Source of the DNA: an uncultured Clostridia bacterium
GTDB lineage: Bacteria; Bacillota; Clostridia; TANB77; CAG-508
Reading direction: 5' to 3'
Assembly (NCBI GenBank): GCA_934141555.1
Contig: CAKPCK010000011.1
Location: 1 to 53,267 of the forward strand
DNA length: 53,267 nucleotides
Shown piece after piece: positions 1 through 8,943 of this stretch; the stretch's first letter is position 1, and each line of letters opens with the position of its first letter. Under the pieces are notes generated by a model that was not told where the DNA came from, did no database searches, and saw nothing but the letters and a program-made list of their open reading frames with translations. A program made the position numbers and the translations under genes.

Positions 1-254
1 TTTTTGTTTAATTTTCGTCTTACTTTTTACTAATTCTTATGTAATAATTTTTATTATTTTTGTCTGTTGCTTGGTACGTTTTATATATTAACACCGTTGT
101 CGTTTTTTGTCAATACTTTTTGAAAACTTTTTTAAAAATTTTCAAAGTATTTTTTATTTTGTCTTTTCCTCGTTAAGTTGTTTATTATACTATCACCATT
201 TTATTATAAAGTCAATAGCTTTTTAAAAATTTTTATTAGTTATTTAGTATATTT
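1..254. other. AT-rich gap with promoter of an off-window gene
   Basis: No coding frame with a ribosome-binding site is visible here. The one interpretable element is a minus-strand promoter at 85-113, listed separately, which points off the left edge of the window. The rest is A/T-rich tract with many short T runs. Confidence 0.5.
85..113 (-). promoter_or_regulatory. Sigma-A promoter reading off the left edge
   Basis: On the minus strand TTGACA (108-113) and TAATAT (85-90) are separated by 17 bp. This is a near-consensus vegetative promoter. It would drive a gene whose start lies beyond position 1. Confidence 0.65.
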
Positions 255-491
255 TTAAATCTCTACTAAAATTAAATCTTCTCCAATACAATGAATATTT
301 TCCCAAGGAATTGTTATATCATTATTATTAGAAAACATACTAAGTAATTTGTTGTTTCTTCCAGGAACTATTATTGATACTATTTTTCCAGATTGTAAGT
401 CTGCACATACATCTTGAACATATCCTAATCTTTTTCCATCATTTATATTAATAACTTCCTTATGTTTAAAATCTAATCCTTTTTCATTCAT
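255..491 (-). CDS. ylmC: YlmC/YmxH family PRC-barrel sporulation protein
   Basis: This 78-residue protein has the small PRC-barrel layout of the YlmC/YmxH family. It opens with a segment like FKHKEVININDGKRLG, then DVCADLQSGKI and a conserved IPWENIHCIGEDLILVE ending. The family is widespread in spore-formers and often sits beside sigG, as here; its exact role is not settled. The start is backed by an AGAGGAG ribosome-binding site. It is the last gene of the minus-strand sporulation block, about 90 bp after sigG with a terminator-like hairpin between, so it may need its own promoter. Confidence 0.85.
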   Translation of the reverse strand: MNEKGLDFKHKEVININDGKRLGYVQDVCADLQSGKIVSIIVPGRNNKLLSMFSNNNDITIPWENIHCIGEDLILVEI

Positions 492-560
492 ACTTTAGCT
501 CCTCTTTTATAGTATATGCTTTAATTATAAAATTTGTTATAATTATTATTTAAATCAAAT

Positions 561-586
561 AAAAACTTTGCCTAAGCAAAGCTTTT
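561..586 (-). terminator. Rho-independent terminator after sigG
   Basis: On the minus strand CTTTGC, a 4-nt loop and GCAAAG (566-581) form a hairpin followed by TTTTTAT. It starts at the sigG stop codon and should end most sigG transcripts before ylmC. Confidence 0.65.
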
Positions 587-1359
587 ATCTATAATATTTT
601 TTCATGTGTTCTAATGCATTCTTTTCTAATCTAGAAACTTGTGCCTGAGAAATTCCAATTTCATCTGCAATTTCCATTTGTGTTTTTCCATCAAAATATC
701 TTCTAACTATTATATTCTTTTCCTTATCATTTAATCTTTTCAATGCTTCATTTATTGTCATAGTTTCAGTCCAATTTTCGTCATTATTTTTTGTATCTTT
801 CACTTGGTCCATTACAAATATGTTTTCAGTTCCATCATTATATACTGGTTCTTGTAATGATACAGGATCTTGTATTGCATCTAAACTTGCTGCTATTTCT
901 TCTTTTTCAACTCCCAATTCTTTTGCAATTTCTTCGATTGATGGCTCTCTTCCTTTTTCTTTATTAAATTTTTCTCTATACTGAATTGTTTTATATGCTA
1001 AATCTCTTATTGATCTACTTACTCTTATACTGTTATTATCTCTCAAATATCTTCTAACTTCTCCGAATTATCATCGGTACTGCATATGTGCTAAATTGTA
1101 CTCCTTGTGTCAAATCAAAATTGTCTATCGCTTTTATCAATCCAATACATCCTATTTGAAATAGATCATCTGCACTTTCTCCTCTTCCATAAAATCTTTG
1201 TATAACACTTAATACTAATCTTAAATTTCCTTTTATAAATTCTGTTCTTGCGTCTTCATCTCCTTGTTTTATTCTTATAAATAGTTCTTCTTTTTCTTTA
1301 TTTGTTAATATAGGTAATTGTGATGTATTAACTGATGATATTTCTACTTTATTAATCAA
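585..1359 (-). pseudogene. sigG: Sporulation sigma factor SigG, interrupted by a single-base frameshift
   Basis: Two adjoining frames together encode a complete forespore sigma factor SigG of about 257 residues. The N-terminal part (INKVEISSVNTSQLPIL, then region 2 with DDLFQIGCIGLIKAI and FSTYAVPMII) lies in one frame. The C-terminal part (GEVRRYLRDNNSIRVSRS, region 3, then region 4 with GKTQMEIADEIGISQAQVSR) lies in the other. Dropping the G at about 1065 (C on the coding strand, in ATTCGGAG) restores MIIGEVRRYLRDNN, which matches the family. As given, translation stops at TAG four codons past the ATT. The start is TTG at 1359 behind AAAGGGAGG, which gives the typical MINKVEI opening. The extra base could be a sequence error, a real mutation or, least likely, a programmed shift. 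SigG drives late forespore genes. Confidence 0.9.
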
Positions 1360-1378
1360 ATAAAAACCTCCCTTTAAA

Positions 1379-1399
1379 AATAATGTTTTTAACATTATT
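1379..1399 (-). terminator. AT-only hairpin ahead of sigG
   Basis: AATAATGTT, a 3-nt loop and AACATTATT form a 9-bp stem followed by TTT on the minus strand, just before the sigG ribosome-binding site and 16 bp after the DUF3048 stop. It may be a weak terminator or attenuator between the two genes. Confidence 0.4.
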
Positions 1400-1415
1400 T
1401 CCAAAGAGAAGTTTT

Positions 1416-2546
1416 TTATTCAATTTCTATTTTTGCATTTTGTGGACAAATATTGATAAATGTATTTCCATCACTTACTTCTATTATATTTCCTTTTAGA
1501 TCTTTATATTGAGTTTGAGCAGTTCTTGACTCTTTCACACATTTTATTGGAATTGCATATCCATCAGTTATATAATATCCATCAAATGTTCCTATATTTT
1601 TTAACCCTTGCCTACCTTTATTCTCACTGTCATCTAATGTATAATTATCACACATTGTTATAATTATATTTTTAGTTTGGATATTTTCGCCTGTAATATA
1701 GTCTGTTTGAACTTTGCCTCTTGCATATCTTATATATGTTTTACTATTTTCATCATAATCATATTCAACTGTTTGCAAAGTTGAGTGTGGTATTACAATT
1801 TTGTTTGCTTCAATAACTTCATTATCGCTTTCTTCATTACTTGTAGTAGAAACACTTTCTTTAGTTTTATCTGTGTCGTCATATTTTTCTTTCAAATTCA
1901 CATCTCTTGCAACATAATTTAATACACTTTTTTTATTTGATGTAATTGCATATCCTTTTCTTTCTGCTATTTTCAAAATACTAGCTGTACTTGTAAACAT
2001 ATTATGCGGAGATTGTTTGTCTTTTACTCTCCAAAAATCATTAGAGCTTTCTTGAATTCCATTAATATTATTTACATTAAGTGTTGAAATATCACTTTGA
2101 GCTTGTGGACTCCAACCATGGTGTACATATATAGCATCATTTTCTAAGGCATAATCCAAGAAATAATGTCTTGAGCTTCTTATTGGTCCAATTTTTTCTA
2201 AATCTTGTCCTTTAAAAACTGCCATTAATCTTGTTTCTCCACCCTCAACTATTATTTCATACACTAAATATGCTTTATTTAAATTAGCTTGAGGCCATGC
2301 ACCAGAATGATTATCAATCATTACAGCTATTGGTCTATCTGTCTCACTAAATATTTTTGGTTGTTTTTCTTCTACTATCAATTCTTTCTCATCATTATTG
2401 TCATCATTTTTATCATTCTCACCATTAATAATCACTTCTTTTGTTTCTTCTTCATGATTTATAATTTTATAAATCAGTACTCCTCCAGCAACAACTACAA
2501 GAATAGAAAGAATTATTATAAATAAAGTTGTCCCTTTATTATTCAT
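1416..2546 (-). CDS. DUF3048 (YerB-like) membrane-anchored protein
   Basis: The 376-residue protein has one N-terminal membrane segment (about residues 7-27), a long acidic low-complexity linker (28-60), and then the DUF3048 core. The core starts at RPIAVMIDNHSGAWPQ and continues with YEIIVEGGETRLMAVF and GPIRSSRHYFLDYA. The C-terminal half resembles the second DUF3048 module. There is no lipobox cysteine, so it is anchored by its membrane helix and faces outward. The family includes B. subtilis YerB; its biochemical role is unknown. It overlaps ybeY by 8 bp and precedes sigG, so it is probably cotranscribed with the sporulation genes. Confidence 0.8.
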   Translation of the reverse strand: MNNKGTTLFIIILSILVVVAGGVLIYKIINHEEETKEVIINGENDKNDDNNDEKELIVEEKQPKIFSETDRPIAVMIDNHSGAWPQANLNKAYLVYEIIVEGGETRLMAVFKGQDLEKIGPIRSSRHYFLDYALENDAIYVHHGWSPQAQSDISTLNVNNINGIQESSNDFWRVKDKQSPHNMFTSTASILKIAERKGYAITSNKKSVLNYVARDVNLKEKYDDTDKTKESVSTTSNEESDNEVIEANKIVIPHSTLQTVEYDYDENSKTYIRYARGKVQTDYITGENIQTKNIIITMCDNYTLDDSENKGRQGLKNIGTFDGYYITDGYAIPIKCVKESRTAQTQYKDLKGNIIEVSDGNTFINICPQNAKIEIE

Positions 2547-3024
2547 TCATATCCTCCCTTGTTATCCCAAGTTTATTTAGAACCTTTTCTTCTTTTGGTC
2601 TCATAATAGCTTTGTCTTCTTCTTTTATATGATCATATCCCATCAAATGATAAAAACCATGTACTAACATATATGCGAATTCTCTTTCAAAACTATGTCC
2701 ATATTCTTTAGCCTGTTCTTTTACTCTATCAATTGAAATTACAATATCACCAAGAACATCCTCATGTTCAAAATCTTGAGAATTTATTTTATTTTCTAAT
2801 TCTTCTTTTTCGAACATAGGAAATGATAATACATCTGTTTCTCTATCAACATCTCTATATTGTTTATTTATTTTATGAATATTTTCTGGAGTTGTTAATG
2901 TGATACTTACATATAATTTTGATTGTTCTAATTTTTCTTCTTTAAAACATTGTTCCACTACTTTTTTTATTATTTCCTCATATGTATTATTTTCTTCTAA
3001 ATCCAGATATTCTAATTGATACAT
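2539..3024 (-). CDS. ybeY: Endoribonuclease YbeY (16S rRNA maturation)
   Basis: The 161-residue metalloprotein carries the diagnostic zinc motif HGFYHLMGYDH at residues 122-132 and the upstream ETDVLSFPM segment. YbeY is a single-strand-specific endoribonuclease used in rRNA processing and ribosome quality control. Its length is normal for the family. In related genomes it follows yqfC-yqfD-phoH; here an unrelated 403-aa gene takes the phoH place. The ATG follows AGAGGG. Confidence 0.95.
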   Translation of the reverse strand: MYQLEYLDLEENNTYEEIIKKVVEQCFKEEKLEQSKLYVSITLTTPENIHKINKQYRDVDRETDVLSFPMFEKEELENKINSQDFEHEDVLGDIVISIDRVKEQAKEYGHSFEREFAYMLVHGFYHLMGYDHIKEEDKAIMRPKEEKVLNKLGITREDMNE

Positions 3025-3042
3025 TTTTTCCCTCTTTTTCTT

Positions 3043-4254
3043 TTATGCTATTTTTTTATCTTTTATTTTTTCGCCTAAATATTTAATTTCTTGAGTCTTA
3101 GCTTTTCTAATTTCTTTCATAGCTCCATAATCTACTAGTTTTCTCTTATAATATTTTATAAGTCTACTATAGTCTGTCTTATCATTTCTAATTTTCTTTA
3201 AGTCTGTTTTTATAAATAGTATTTCTTTTTCTTTTACATATTTTATAAAATCCACTTCTTTTAATTTCTCAATTTGCTTATATTGTTCATAGAATTTTTT
3301 AAATTCTTCTCTTTCCCTACTGTTATCCCAATATACTTTTGTTGATAATAATCTTATATTATAATCTTCAATTAAATTTAATACCATTGTATATGCTTTT
3401 TCTCTTTTGGCAGCAATCTTTGTGTCTTGAACTAAGCATCTAGCATCTTTTAATAATTTCATATAACATTGTTCTGCCACTACTAATGGTAAACTATGTG
3501 TGAATAAATTTCTGCTTATTCCTAATAATATCATATTTTTTTCTATATTATCTCTTGTATCTAATTTTCCAACTGAAAATTTTTCATATTTTTCATAATC
3601 TTTTGATACTGATTCAAGTTTTGGATCTGAAATTTTTAATGGCAATATATTTTTCATATAGTCTTCTAATGTATTAAATATTTTTATATATATCCAATCT
3701 TTGCTTGAATCATATATATTTGTAGAATCTGCTAATTTTATTGAGTAATTTTTTAGTATTCCTTTATATAGAGTATCTTGTTTTGAAACATAGAATTTAT
3801 TATATTTTTCTATTACTTTTTCTTTTGCTGTATTTTTTACACTTTCATTGTCTAATTCTAATAAGTATTTTTGCTTTCTATATTTATATTCATTATATTC
3901 TCTATCTTTTAACTGTACTATTCCATAATATTGAGATAAGGCTGTACTTTCAAATTGTGTTGCTGTTTCATTTTTTACTTTTTTATATATCGTGTCTAAC
4001 ACATATTTATCAAGTGCTTCTAAATATGCTGTATATGCATCATCATATCTTTTTTCTAATTCTTCTTTTTTCTCTACTGGTGCATTCTCAGCATTTAATG
4101 TTTCATATGTTTTTATTAATACATTTCTTTTCATTGAAATTTTTAAACTATTAAATCCTATTTGTGTTGGTATTAAAAATTTTGTCAATGTGTTTGTTAA
4201 TTTATTAAAAAATGTTTTGTCTGTTGCTACTACTCTTAAACTTCTTTCTTCCAT
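3043..4254 (-). CDS. Unknown 403-aa helical protein in the yqfD-ybeY interval
   Basis: I do not recognise this protein. It is lysine/glutamate-rich, apparently mostly helical, and has no signal peptide or clear membrane segment. Charged, heptad-like stretches run across residues 45-75 and 325-400. It lies 18 bp upstream of ybeY and 83 bp downstream of yqfD, all on the minus strand. In most Clostridia that slot holds phoH and often an HD-domain membrane protein; no Walker motif is visible here, so it is not a diverged PhoH. The start follows AGAGGT. A sporulation link is inferred only from position. Confidence 0.7.
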   Translation of the reverse strand: MEERSLRVVATDKTFFNKLTNTLTKFLIPTQIGFNSLKISMKRNVLIKTYETLNAENAPVEKKEELEKRYDDAYTAYLEALDKYVLDTIYKKVKNETATQFESTALSQYYGIVQLKDREYNEYKYRKQKYLLELDNESVKNTAKEKVIEKYNKFYVSKQDTLYKGILKNYSIKLADSTNIYDSSKDWIYIKIFNTLEDYMKNILPLKISDPKLESVSKDYEKYEKFSVGKLDTRDNIEKNMILLGISRNLFTHSLPLVVAEQCYMKLLKDARCLVQDTKIAAKREKAYTMVLNLIEDYNIRLLSTKVYWDNSREREEFKKFYEQYKQIEKLKEVDFIKYVKEKEILFIKTDLKKIRNDKTDYSRLIKYYKRKLVDYGAMKEIRKAKTQEIKYLGEKIKDKKIA

Positions 4255-4337
4255 AGTTTATCATACCTCTCTTTTCAGAATATTGTAATTCTAAGTTTTG
4301 GTAAACAGGTATTTTTATTTTACTGTCTTCTGTATAA

Positions 4338-5525
4338 TTAGTTTTTTTCTATTTTTTCCTGCATTCCTATATTTTCAATTACTTCATATACTACATTTAC
4401 CTCTATATAGTTATCGTTTTCTATTACATCTACTTTTTTATCTATTATATTTTTATTTGTTCCTATTTCATCCTCTATTATTTTCTCTAGCTTTGTCGTC
4501 CCTATTTGTATTGCTTCTTCTTTTGTGTAACTTTTTTCTATTCTTTCTAATTCTTGATTAGTAATTTGTGATATTGAAATAGGTAAATATAAGTTTGAAA
4601 ATATTTTAAACTTTTTTTCTGTTTCTATTGTATCATAAATTTCGAATTTTGAAAGTGTTTTATAAAAATTTATTTGAAAATTCCTTATTTTTAATTTATA
4701 TTTCGTTTCTTTTTTCTCTGTTGCGACTTTTTCTATTGTTTTTAGTGGTATTTTTTCTGTTTTGCTATATCTTACTATAGCTTCTACTTCTCCTAAACTA
4801 TGTACATTTCTTATTCCTGTATATTTTCCTTCCATTTGTCCTGCAATCAATATTTGATTTTCTTCTACCTCATCCCCAACATTCACAATTGCTGTTCCAT
4901 TTTGTGCTATTATTTTTGTAATGGTCCCAGATTTTTTTGCTATTATATTTGAGTACTCTTTTTCATCAACTATTTCTGGTGCTTCTTTTGCTTTTACAAC
5001 TTTTACTATAGCATTTGTTCCTTTTAATTCAATTCCTATCCATGATATGTCATTTCTTTTTAGTCTTATTTTATTTGTTATTTCTTGAACATTAATTTTG
5101 TCTTTTTTCATTCCAATATTTAATCCCGCTTCTTTTACATCTTCTTCAATCCCACTCATTTCCATATTTGAATCTATTTGTATATTTATATTCCAAACAT
5201 ATTTTGTACTTATTCCTATTAAAATTATGATAACTAATAATGTAATAACAAATATTTTTCTTTTTTTATATTTATGTATAAAAAATGGAACTCCTCTTTT
5301 TTGAATTATCCTTACTTTGCATTTTAGTTTTTTGGCAATTTTTACAGCTTCAAAGAAGTCTTTTATTCCTATATTAAGATATAACCTTACTCCCTTTTCT
5401 CTTTTTAAACTCCATATTAAGATTTTGCTAGTTGTACATATATTTATAAATCTTTCAATATAATATCCTTCTACTTTTATTCTTACATAACCTAATATGT
5501 ATTTTAGCAATATCTTAATAAACAT
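4338..5525 (-). CDS. yqfD: Sporulation protein YqfD
   Basis: The 395-residue protein has the YqfD layout. A cytoplasmic N-terminal region (1-85, with IGIKDFFEAVKIAKKLKCK and a KRGVPFFIHKYKKRK segment) is followed by one membrane helix (about 91-111). A long outer domain follows, with the conserved DISWIGIELKGTNAIVKV and AKKSGTITKIIAQNGTA stretches. YqfD is a sigma-E-dependent sporulation protein of unknown mechanism. It begins 3 bp after yqfC, the usual pairing. Confidence 0.9.
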   Translation of the reverse strand: MFIKILLKYILGYVRIKVEGYYIERFINICTTSKILIWSLKREKGVRLYLNIGIKDFFEAVKIAKKLKCKVRIIQKRGVPFFIHKYKKRKIFVITLLVIIILIGISTKYVWNINIQIDSNMEMSGIEEDVKEAGLNIGMKKDKINVQEITNKIRLKRNDISWIGIELKGTNAIVKVVKAKEAPEIVDEKEYSNIIAKKSGTITKIIAQNGTAIVNVGDEVEENQILIAGQMEGKYTGIRNVHSLGEVEAIVRYSKTEKIPLKTIEKVATEKKETKYKLKIRNFQINFYKTLSKFEIYDTIETEKKFKIFSNLYLPISISQITNQELERIEKSYTKEEAIQIGTTKLEKIIEDEIGTNKNIIDKKVDVIENDNYIEVNVVYEVIENIGMQEKIEKN

Positions 5526-5528
5526 ACT

Positions 5529-5798
5529 CTATTCCTCAGTCCTTTCTATCTCTATATTCTCAATTTTTCCTGTGATTTTAATATCATCATTTGTCATTTT
5601 TTCTAAGTTTAAATTGAATCCATTTATATTTACAATTCCTATATATGTACTTATACTTGCAAAAAATTCCTCATATTCTAAAATTCCTTTATAATTTTCT
5701 AATATTAGTTCATTAAATCCTGTAATCGTAATTTTGGGAATATTTGAACATACTTCTTCTGGAATTTCTAACATTTTACTAATTTTTCCTTTTCTCAC
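5529..5798 (-). CDS. yqfC: Sporulation protein YqfC (YabP/YqfC family)
   Basis: This is a small YabP/YqfC-family protein with the conserved pattern LEIPEEVCSNIPKITITG, then ENYKGILEYEE and GFNLNLEKM. YqfC pairs with YqfD and is made in the mother cell during sporulation. I place the start at GTG 5798, which follows GAGGTG by 6 nt and gives 89 residues with no overlap with pdaA. A longer frame from ATG 5831 lacks such a site and overlaps pdaA. Confidence 0.88.
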   Translation of the reverse strand: MRKGKISKMLEIPEEVCSNIPKITITGFNELILENYKGILEYEEFFASISTYIGIVNINGFNLNLEKMTNDDIKITGKIENIEIERTEE

Positions 5799-5814
5799 AA
5801 AAATCACCTCATAA

Positions 5815-6621
5815 TTAATTTTTAAATTCATCTAAACTTTTAAATTCATATCCTTGATTTTTCGCTTCTTTTATTATTGTATCTAGTACCTCAGAGTTTG
5901 TTTTCGAATTTGAATGTAATAACATTATTTCTCCTGAATGAAAATTATTTGTAATTATTTTTATCGCTTCTTCCTGTGATGGTTGCTTTTTCTCATCCCA
6001 ATCGCAATAAGCAAAACTCCACATTACAGTTTTATATCCTAACGAATTTGTTTTTTGTAATGTTCTTTCATTAAATTCTCCTTTTGGCGGTCTTAAATAT
6101 TTCATTTCATATCCAAACTTTTCATACATTGCTTGATGTAATTGCATAATTTCTTTTTCTATTGTTTCATTATTTATTGATGGCATACTTTTATGGTTTA
6201 CTGTATGATTTCCAATTATATGTCCATCATTTACCATCTTTTCAACTTCTTTTGTGGCAGAATTCAAATAATGTGCTGTTATAAAAAAAGTTGCTTTTAC
6301 TTCATTTTCCCTTAAAGTATCTAAAATTTTATCCATATATCCTGCTTCATATCCTGAATCAAATGTTAAATATATTGTTTTTTCTCCATCTCTTCCCATA
6401 CAAATTCCATCATTTTCTTCTAAGACCTTTTTATTTTTACTTCCAACATCTGGTTGTAAATGATTATTTTCTCTTTTTATCCCCCATCCAATAGTCTTTT
6501 CAGAATTAGCACTTGTTATCATTGGAATTTCTTTATTTATAGATATTACACTTATAGTAACTAATAAAAAAAGTGCAAGCATTGTTATTTTTATTTTTAT
6601 ATCTTTATTAACTTTTTTCAT
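5815..6621 (-). CDS. pdaA: PdaA-type polysaccharide deacetylase (spore cortex)
   Basis: This 268-residue carbohydrate-esterase family 4 protein has an N-terminal membrane or signal segment (about 8-28). The NodB-type catalytic motifs are visible: TFDSGYE (86-92), the metal histidines in HTVNH (139-143), RPPKGEFN (177-184) and LLHSNSK (234-240). TFDSGYE and the overall pattern fit PdaA, which deacetylates N-acetylmuramate on the way to muramic delta-lactam in the spore cortex. It heads the sporulation block and is divergent from the Agr-type regulator. The start follows AAGGAGAG. Confidence 0.9.
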   Translation of the reverse strand: MKKVNKDIKIKITMLALFLLVTISVISINKEIPMITSANSEKTIGWGIKRENNHLQPDVGSKNKKVLEENDGICMGRDGEKTIYLTFDSGYEAGYMDKILDTLRENEVKATFFITAHYLNSATKEVEKMVNDGHIIGNHTVNHKSMPSINNETIEKEIMQLHQAMYEKFGYEMKYLRPPKGEFNERTLQKTNSLGYKTVMWSFAYCDWDEKKQPSQEEAIKIITNNFHSGEIMLLHSNSKTNSEVLDTIIKEAKNQGYEFKSLDEFKN

Positions 6622-6790
6622 TTTTATCTCTCCTTGAATAATTTTACTTGTTAAATTTTATGTTTTATAAAATAAAATATTACTTTTTACATTTTTTGTA
6701 TATTATTTTCTATAAAAAAATAAGTGAGAAAATCCTTTATTCCCATGAAATTGATGTCTTTCACGTTTTCCAATATGTGCAAATAGAGTA

Positions 6791-6819
6791 TTGACAATTA
6801 AAAAATTTTATTTTATATT
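6791..6819 (+). promoter_or_regulatory. Sigma-A promoter of the LytTR/GHKL pair
   Basis: TTGACA (6791-6796) and TATATT (6814-6819) are separated by 17 bp on the plus strand, about 58 bp before the regulator start. This is near consensus, so basal expression should not need an activator. Confidence 0.75.
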
Positions 6820-6876
6820 TTTATTTATGATTTGTCGAAATATTGAAAATTCCATCGAATGTACATAGGAGGAAGA

Positions 6877-7587
6877 ATGCTAAATTTTGTCATTTGTGAT
6901 GATGATATTCGAATGGTTACAAAACTTTCTGCAATAATCGAAAAAGTACTTCTTACTTATGATTATGATGCGAAAATTGTTTTCAAAACAACTGATTATA
7001 ATAAACTTATTGATTACATTTCATCAAATAGTGTTAATGTTGTATTTTTAGATATCGAATTCTTAGGATGCAAAGAAAATGGTCTTGATATAGCTCAAAA
7101 AATACGAGATATAAATAAAAATTGTTACCTCATCTTTGTCACAAGTCATTTCGAGTATATTGTTAATGCCTATAAATTCAAAACATTTGATTATATATTT
7201 AAATCTAGTATTGATATTGAAAATATTAGTTCTACATTAAAAAGATTGTTTGATGATGTTTATTATTCTGATACCAAATTTTTAAAAATCGATAATAAAA
7301 ATACATTTATAGATTTAAATGATATTTTGTTTATTGAAAAAGCTGGTGTTAAAATCATTTACCACACTTACCAATCAGATTACATTTCTTATAACTCTTT
7401 CAATAAACTAGTTCTACCCAAAAACTTCATAAGATGTCATAAATCATTTATTGTAAATATTGACAATATATCTAATATTTCATATGCTGATAATGTTATT
7501 TATTTAAAAAATGGGACAACTTGCTATATAGGTCCTAAATATAAAAATTCATTATTGGAGGTGATTAATTATGACTCAGTTTCTTAA
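6877..7587 (+). CDS. LytTR-family response regulator (AgrA-like)
   Basis: The N-terminal receiver domain has the acidic cluster CDDD (7-10) and the phosphoacceptor in VVFLDIEF (D59). It is followed by a C-terminal LytTR DNA-binding domain (about 135-236) with FIRCHKSFIVNIDNI. The start is ATG 6877 behind AGGAGG, not the in-frame ATG at 6859, which lacks a site; this gives 236 residues. It overlaps the kinase gene by 17 bp, so the two are translationally coupled. AgrA-type regulators bind paired direct repeats; I saw no convincing pair here. Confidence 0.9.
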   Translation: MLNFVICDDDIRMVTKLSAIIEKVLLTYDYDAKIVFKTTDYNKLIDYISSNSVNVVFLDIEFLGCKENGLDIAQKIRDINKNCYLIFVTSHFEYIVNAYKFKTFDYIFKSSIDIENISSTLKRLFDDVYYSDTKFLKIDNKNTFIDLNDILFIEKAGVKIIYHTYQSDYISYNSFNKLVLPKNFIRCHKSFIVNIDNISNISYADNVIYLKNGTTCYIGPKYKNSLLEVINYDSVS

Positions 7588-8935
7588 TTGGATTTCTAAT
7601 CTTTTATTTACCGAAAATGAGGTAGTCATTAATTTTATTTTAGTTCCTGCATGTTTTATTGAATCAGCTTTTCTCTATACTCTTACAATGAGCTTATTGA
7701 AAATAAAATTAAGTAAAAGAGCTAATCTTTGGTATACTGTTCATTTTTCTGTTATTGGTGTAATATTACATTTTTTAATACCAGCTCCTTTTAATACTAT
7801 TATTTATTATATATGCATTTGGATTTTACTAAAAGTTTTATTACATATTAGTCTTCCTAAAGGTTTTTTTGCAATTATTTTATCTTTATTTATAATAGCT
7901 TTAATAAATATACTTATTATAAAGCCTTATCAATTAATTTTAAATATTAGTAATTACGAAACTGCTTCAATTCCAATTTATAGACTAGGTTATTTAATAA
8001 TCTTTTATATTCTTCTTGCTTTATCTAATAAATTATTAAAGGTTTTATTGAAAAATAATTTTTCACTTGAATTATTAGATTCACTTGATAAACAATCTTT
8101 AAGAGTAATTTATCACTATATTAGTTTTACATTTTTATGTTTGATTTTTGAACTTATTCTTACTTCATTTTATATTGATAAAATTCCTATATTAGTAACT
8201 GCTTTTAATTTTTGTTTGATCTTTTCTTTATTTGCTTTAAGTTTATACACTCTTTCACGTGTATCTACACTTGAAATGACAAAAAAAAGCTTACAAAGTG
8301 CTGAAGAATATAATAAATCTTTAACAATTTTATATGATGAAGTTAAAGGATTTAATCATGATTTTAAAAATATCATTTCTGCAATAGATGGATATGTTTC
8401 AACTAATAACCTTACTGATTTAAGGAAATATATAAATGAAATTAAAGACGATTGTAAAATAACAAATAACTTATCTATCTTGAATCCTAGAATTATAAAT
8501 GATCCTGGAATTTATAGTCTTTTAAATAATAAATATTTTAAAGCTACAAATGCTGGAATCAAATTTGAATTAGAATTTTTTCTTGATTTAGATACTGTTA
8601 AAGTTAATAAATATAAATTTTCTAGAATAATTGGAATTTTATTAGATAATGCTATTGAAGAAGCTGAAAAATGTGACGAAAAAATTATTAAAGTTTCTTT
8701 TAGAAGAGAAGAACGTAATCATAGAGCTATTATAAAAATAGAGAATACTTACACAAATAAAGACGTTAATATTGATAACATATTTAAAAAAGGTTTTTCT
8801 GGAAAAGAGAATCATTCTGGAATTGGTCTATGGGAAGTAAGAAAATATGTTAAAAATAGAAAAAATTCTGATTTATTTACTTCAAAAAATGATAAATTCT
8901 TTTCACAAGAATTAACAATTTATGATATTATTTAA
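7571..8935 (+). CDS. GHKL sensor histidine kinase (AgrC-like)
   Basis: The 454-residue sensor has an N-terminal half with about six hydrophobic segments (roughly 15-230). It is followed by a dimerisation region with phosphoacceptor FNHDFKN (H263) and a GHKL ATPase domain with N-box LLDNAIEEAE (about 357-366) and G-box HSGIGLWEV (415-423). This is the AgrC/ComD class, which usually senses a secreted cyclic peptide. The start follows GGAGGTGA. No agrB or agrD is present in this window, so the signal is unknown. Confidence 0.9.
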   Translation: MTQFLNWISNLLFTENEVVINFILVPACFIESAFLYTLTMSLLKIKLSKRANLWYTVHFSVIGVILHFLIPAPFNTIIYYICIWILLKVLLHISLPKGFFAIILSLFIIALINILIIKPYQLILNISNYETASIPIYRLGYLIIFYILLALSNKLLKVLLKNNFSLELLDSLDKQSLRVIYHYISFTFLCLIFELILTSFYIDKIPILVTAFNFCLIFSLFALSLYTLSRVSTLEMTKKSLQSAEEYNKSLTILYDEVKGFNHDFKNIISAIDGYVSTNNLTDLRKYINEIKDDCKITNNLSILNPRIINDPGIYSLLNNKYFKATNAGIKFELEFFLDLDTVKVNKYKFSRIIGILLDNAIEEAEKCDEKIIKVSFRREERNHRAIIKIENTYTNKDVNIDNIFKKGFSGKENHSGIGLWEVRKYVKNRKNSDLFTSKNDKFFSQELTIYDII

Positions 8936-8943
8936 AAACAAAT

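Noticed and set aside
1058..1070. A prfB-like programmed frameshift in sigG
   Set aside because: The CUU-UGA-C signal and an upstream Shine-Dalgarno at the right spacing are missing. I keep only the weaker CGG stall idea as a finding.
1058..1070. Reassignment of CGG to another amino acid
   Set aside because: At most two CGG codons are visible, one of them at a probable error, so the window cannot test it.
6621..6790. Sigma-E type promoter for pdaA
   Set aside because: A CATAAAAT with an upstream ATATT is present but the spacing and bases are too loose in such AT-rich DNA.
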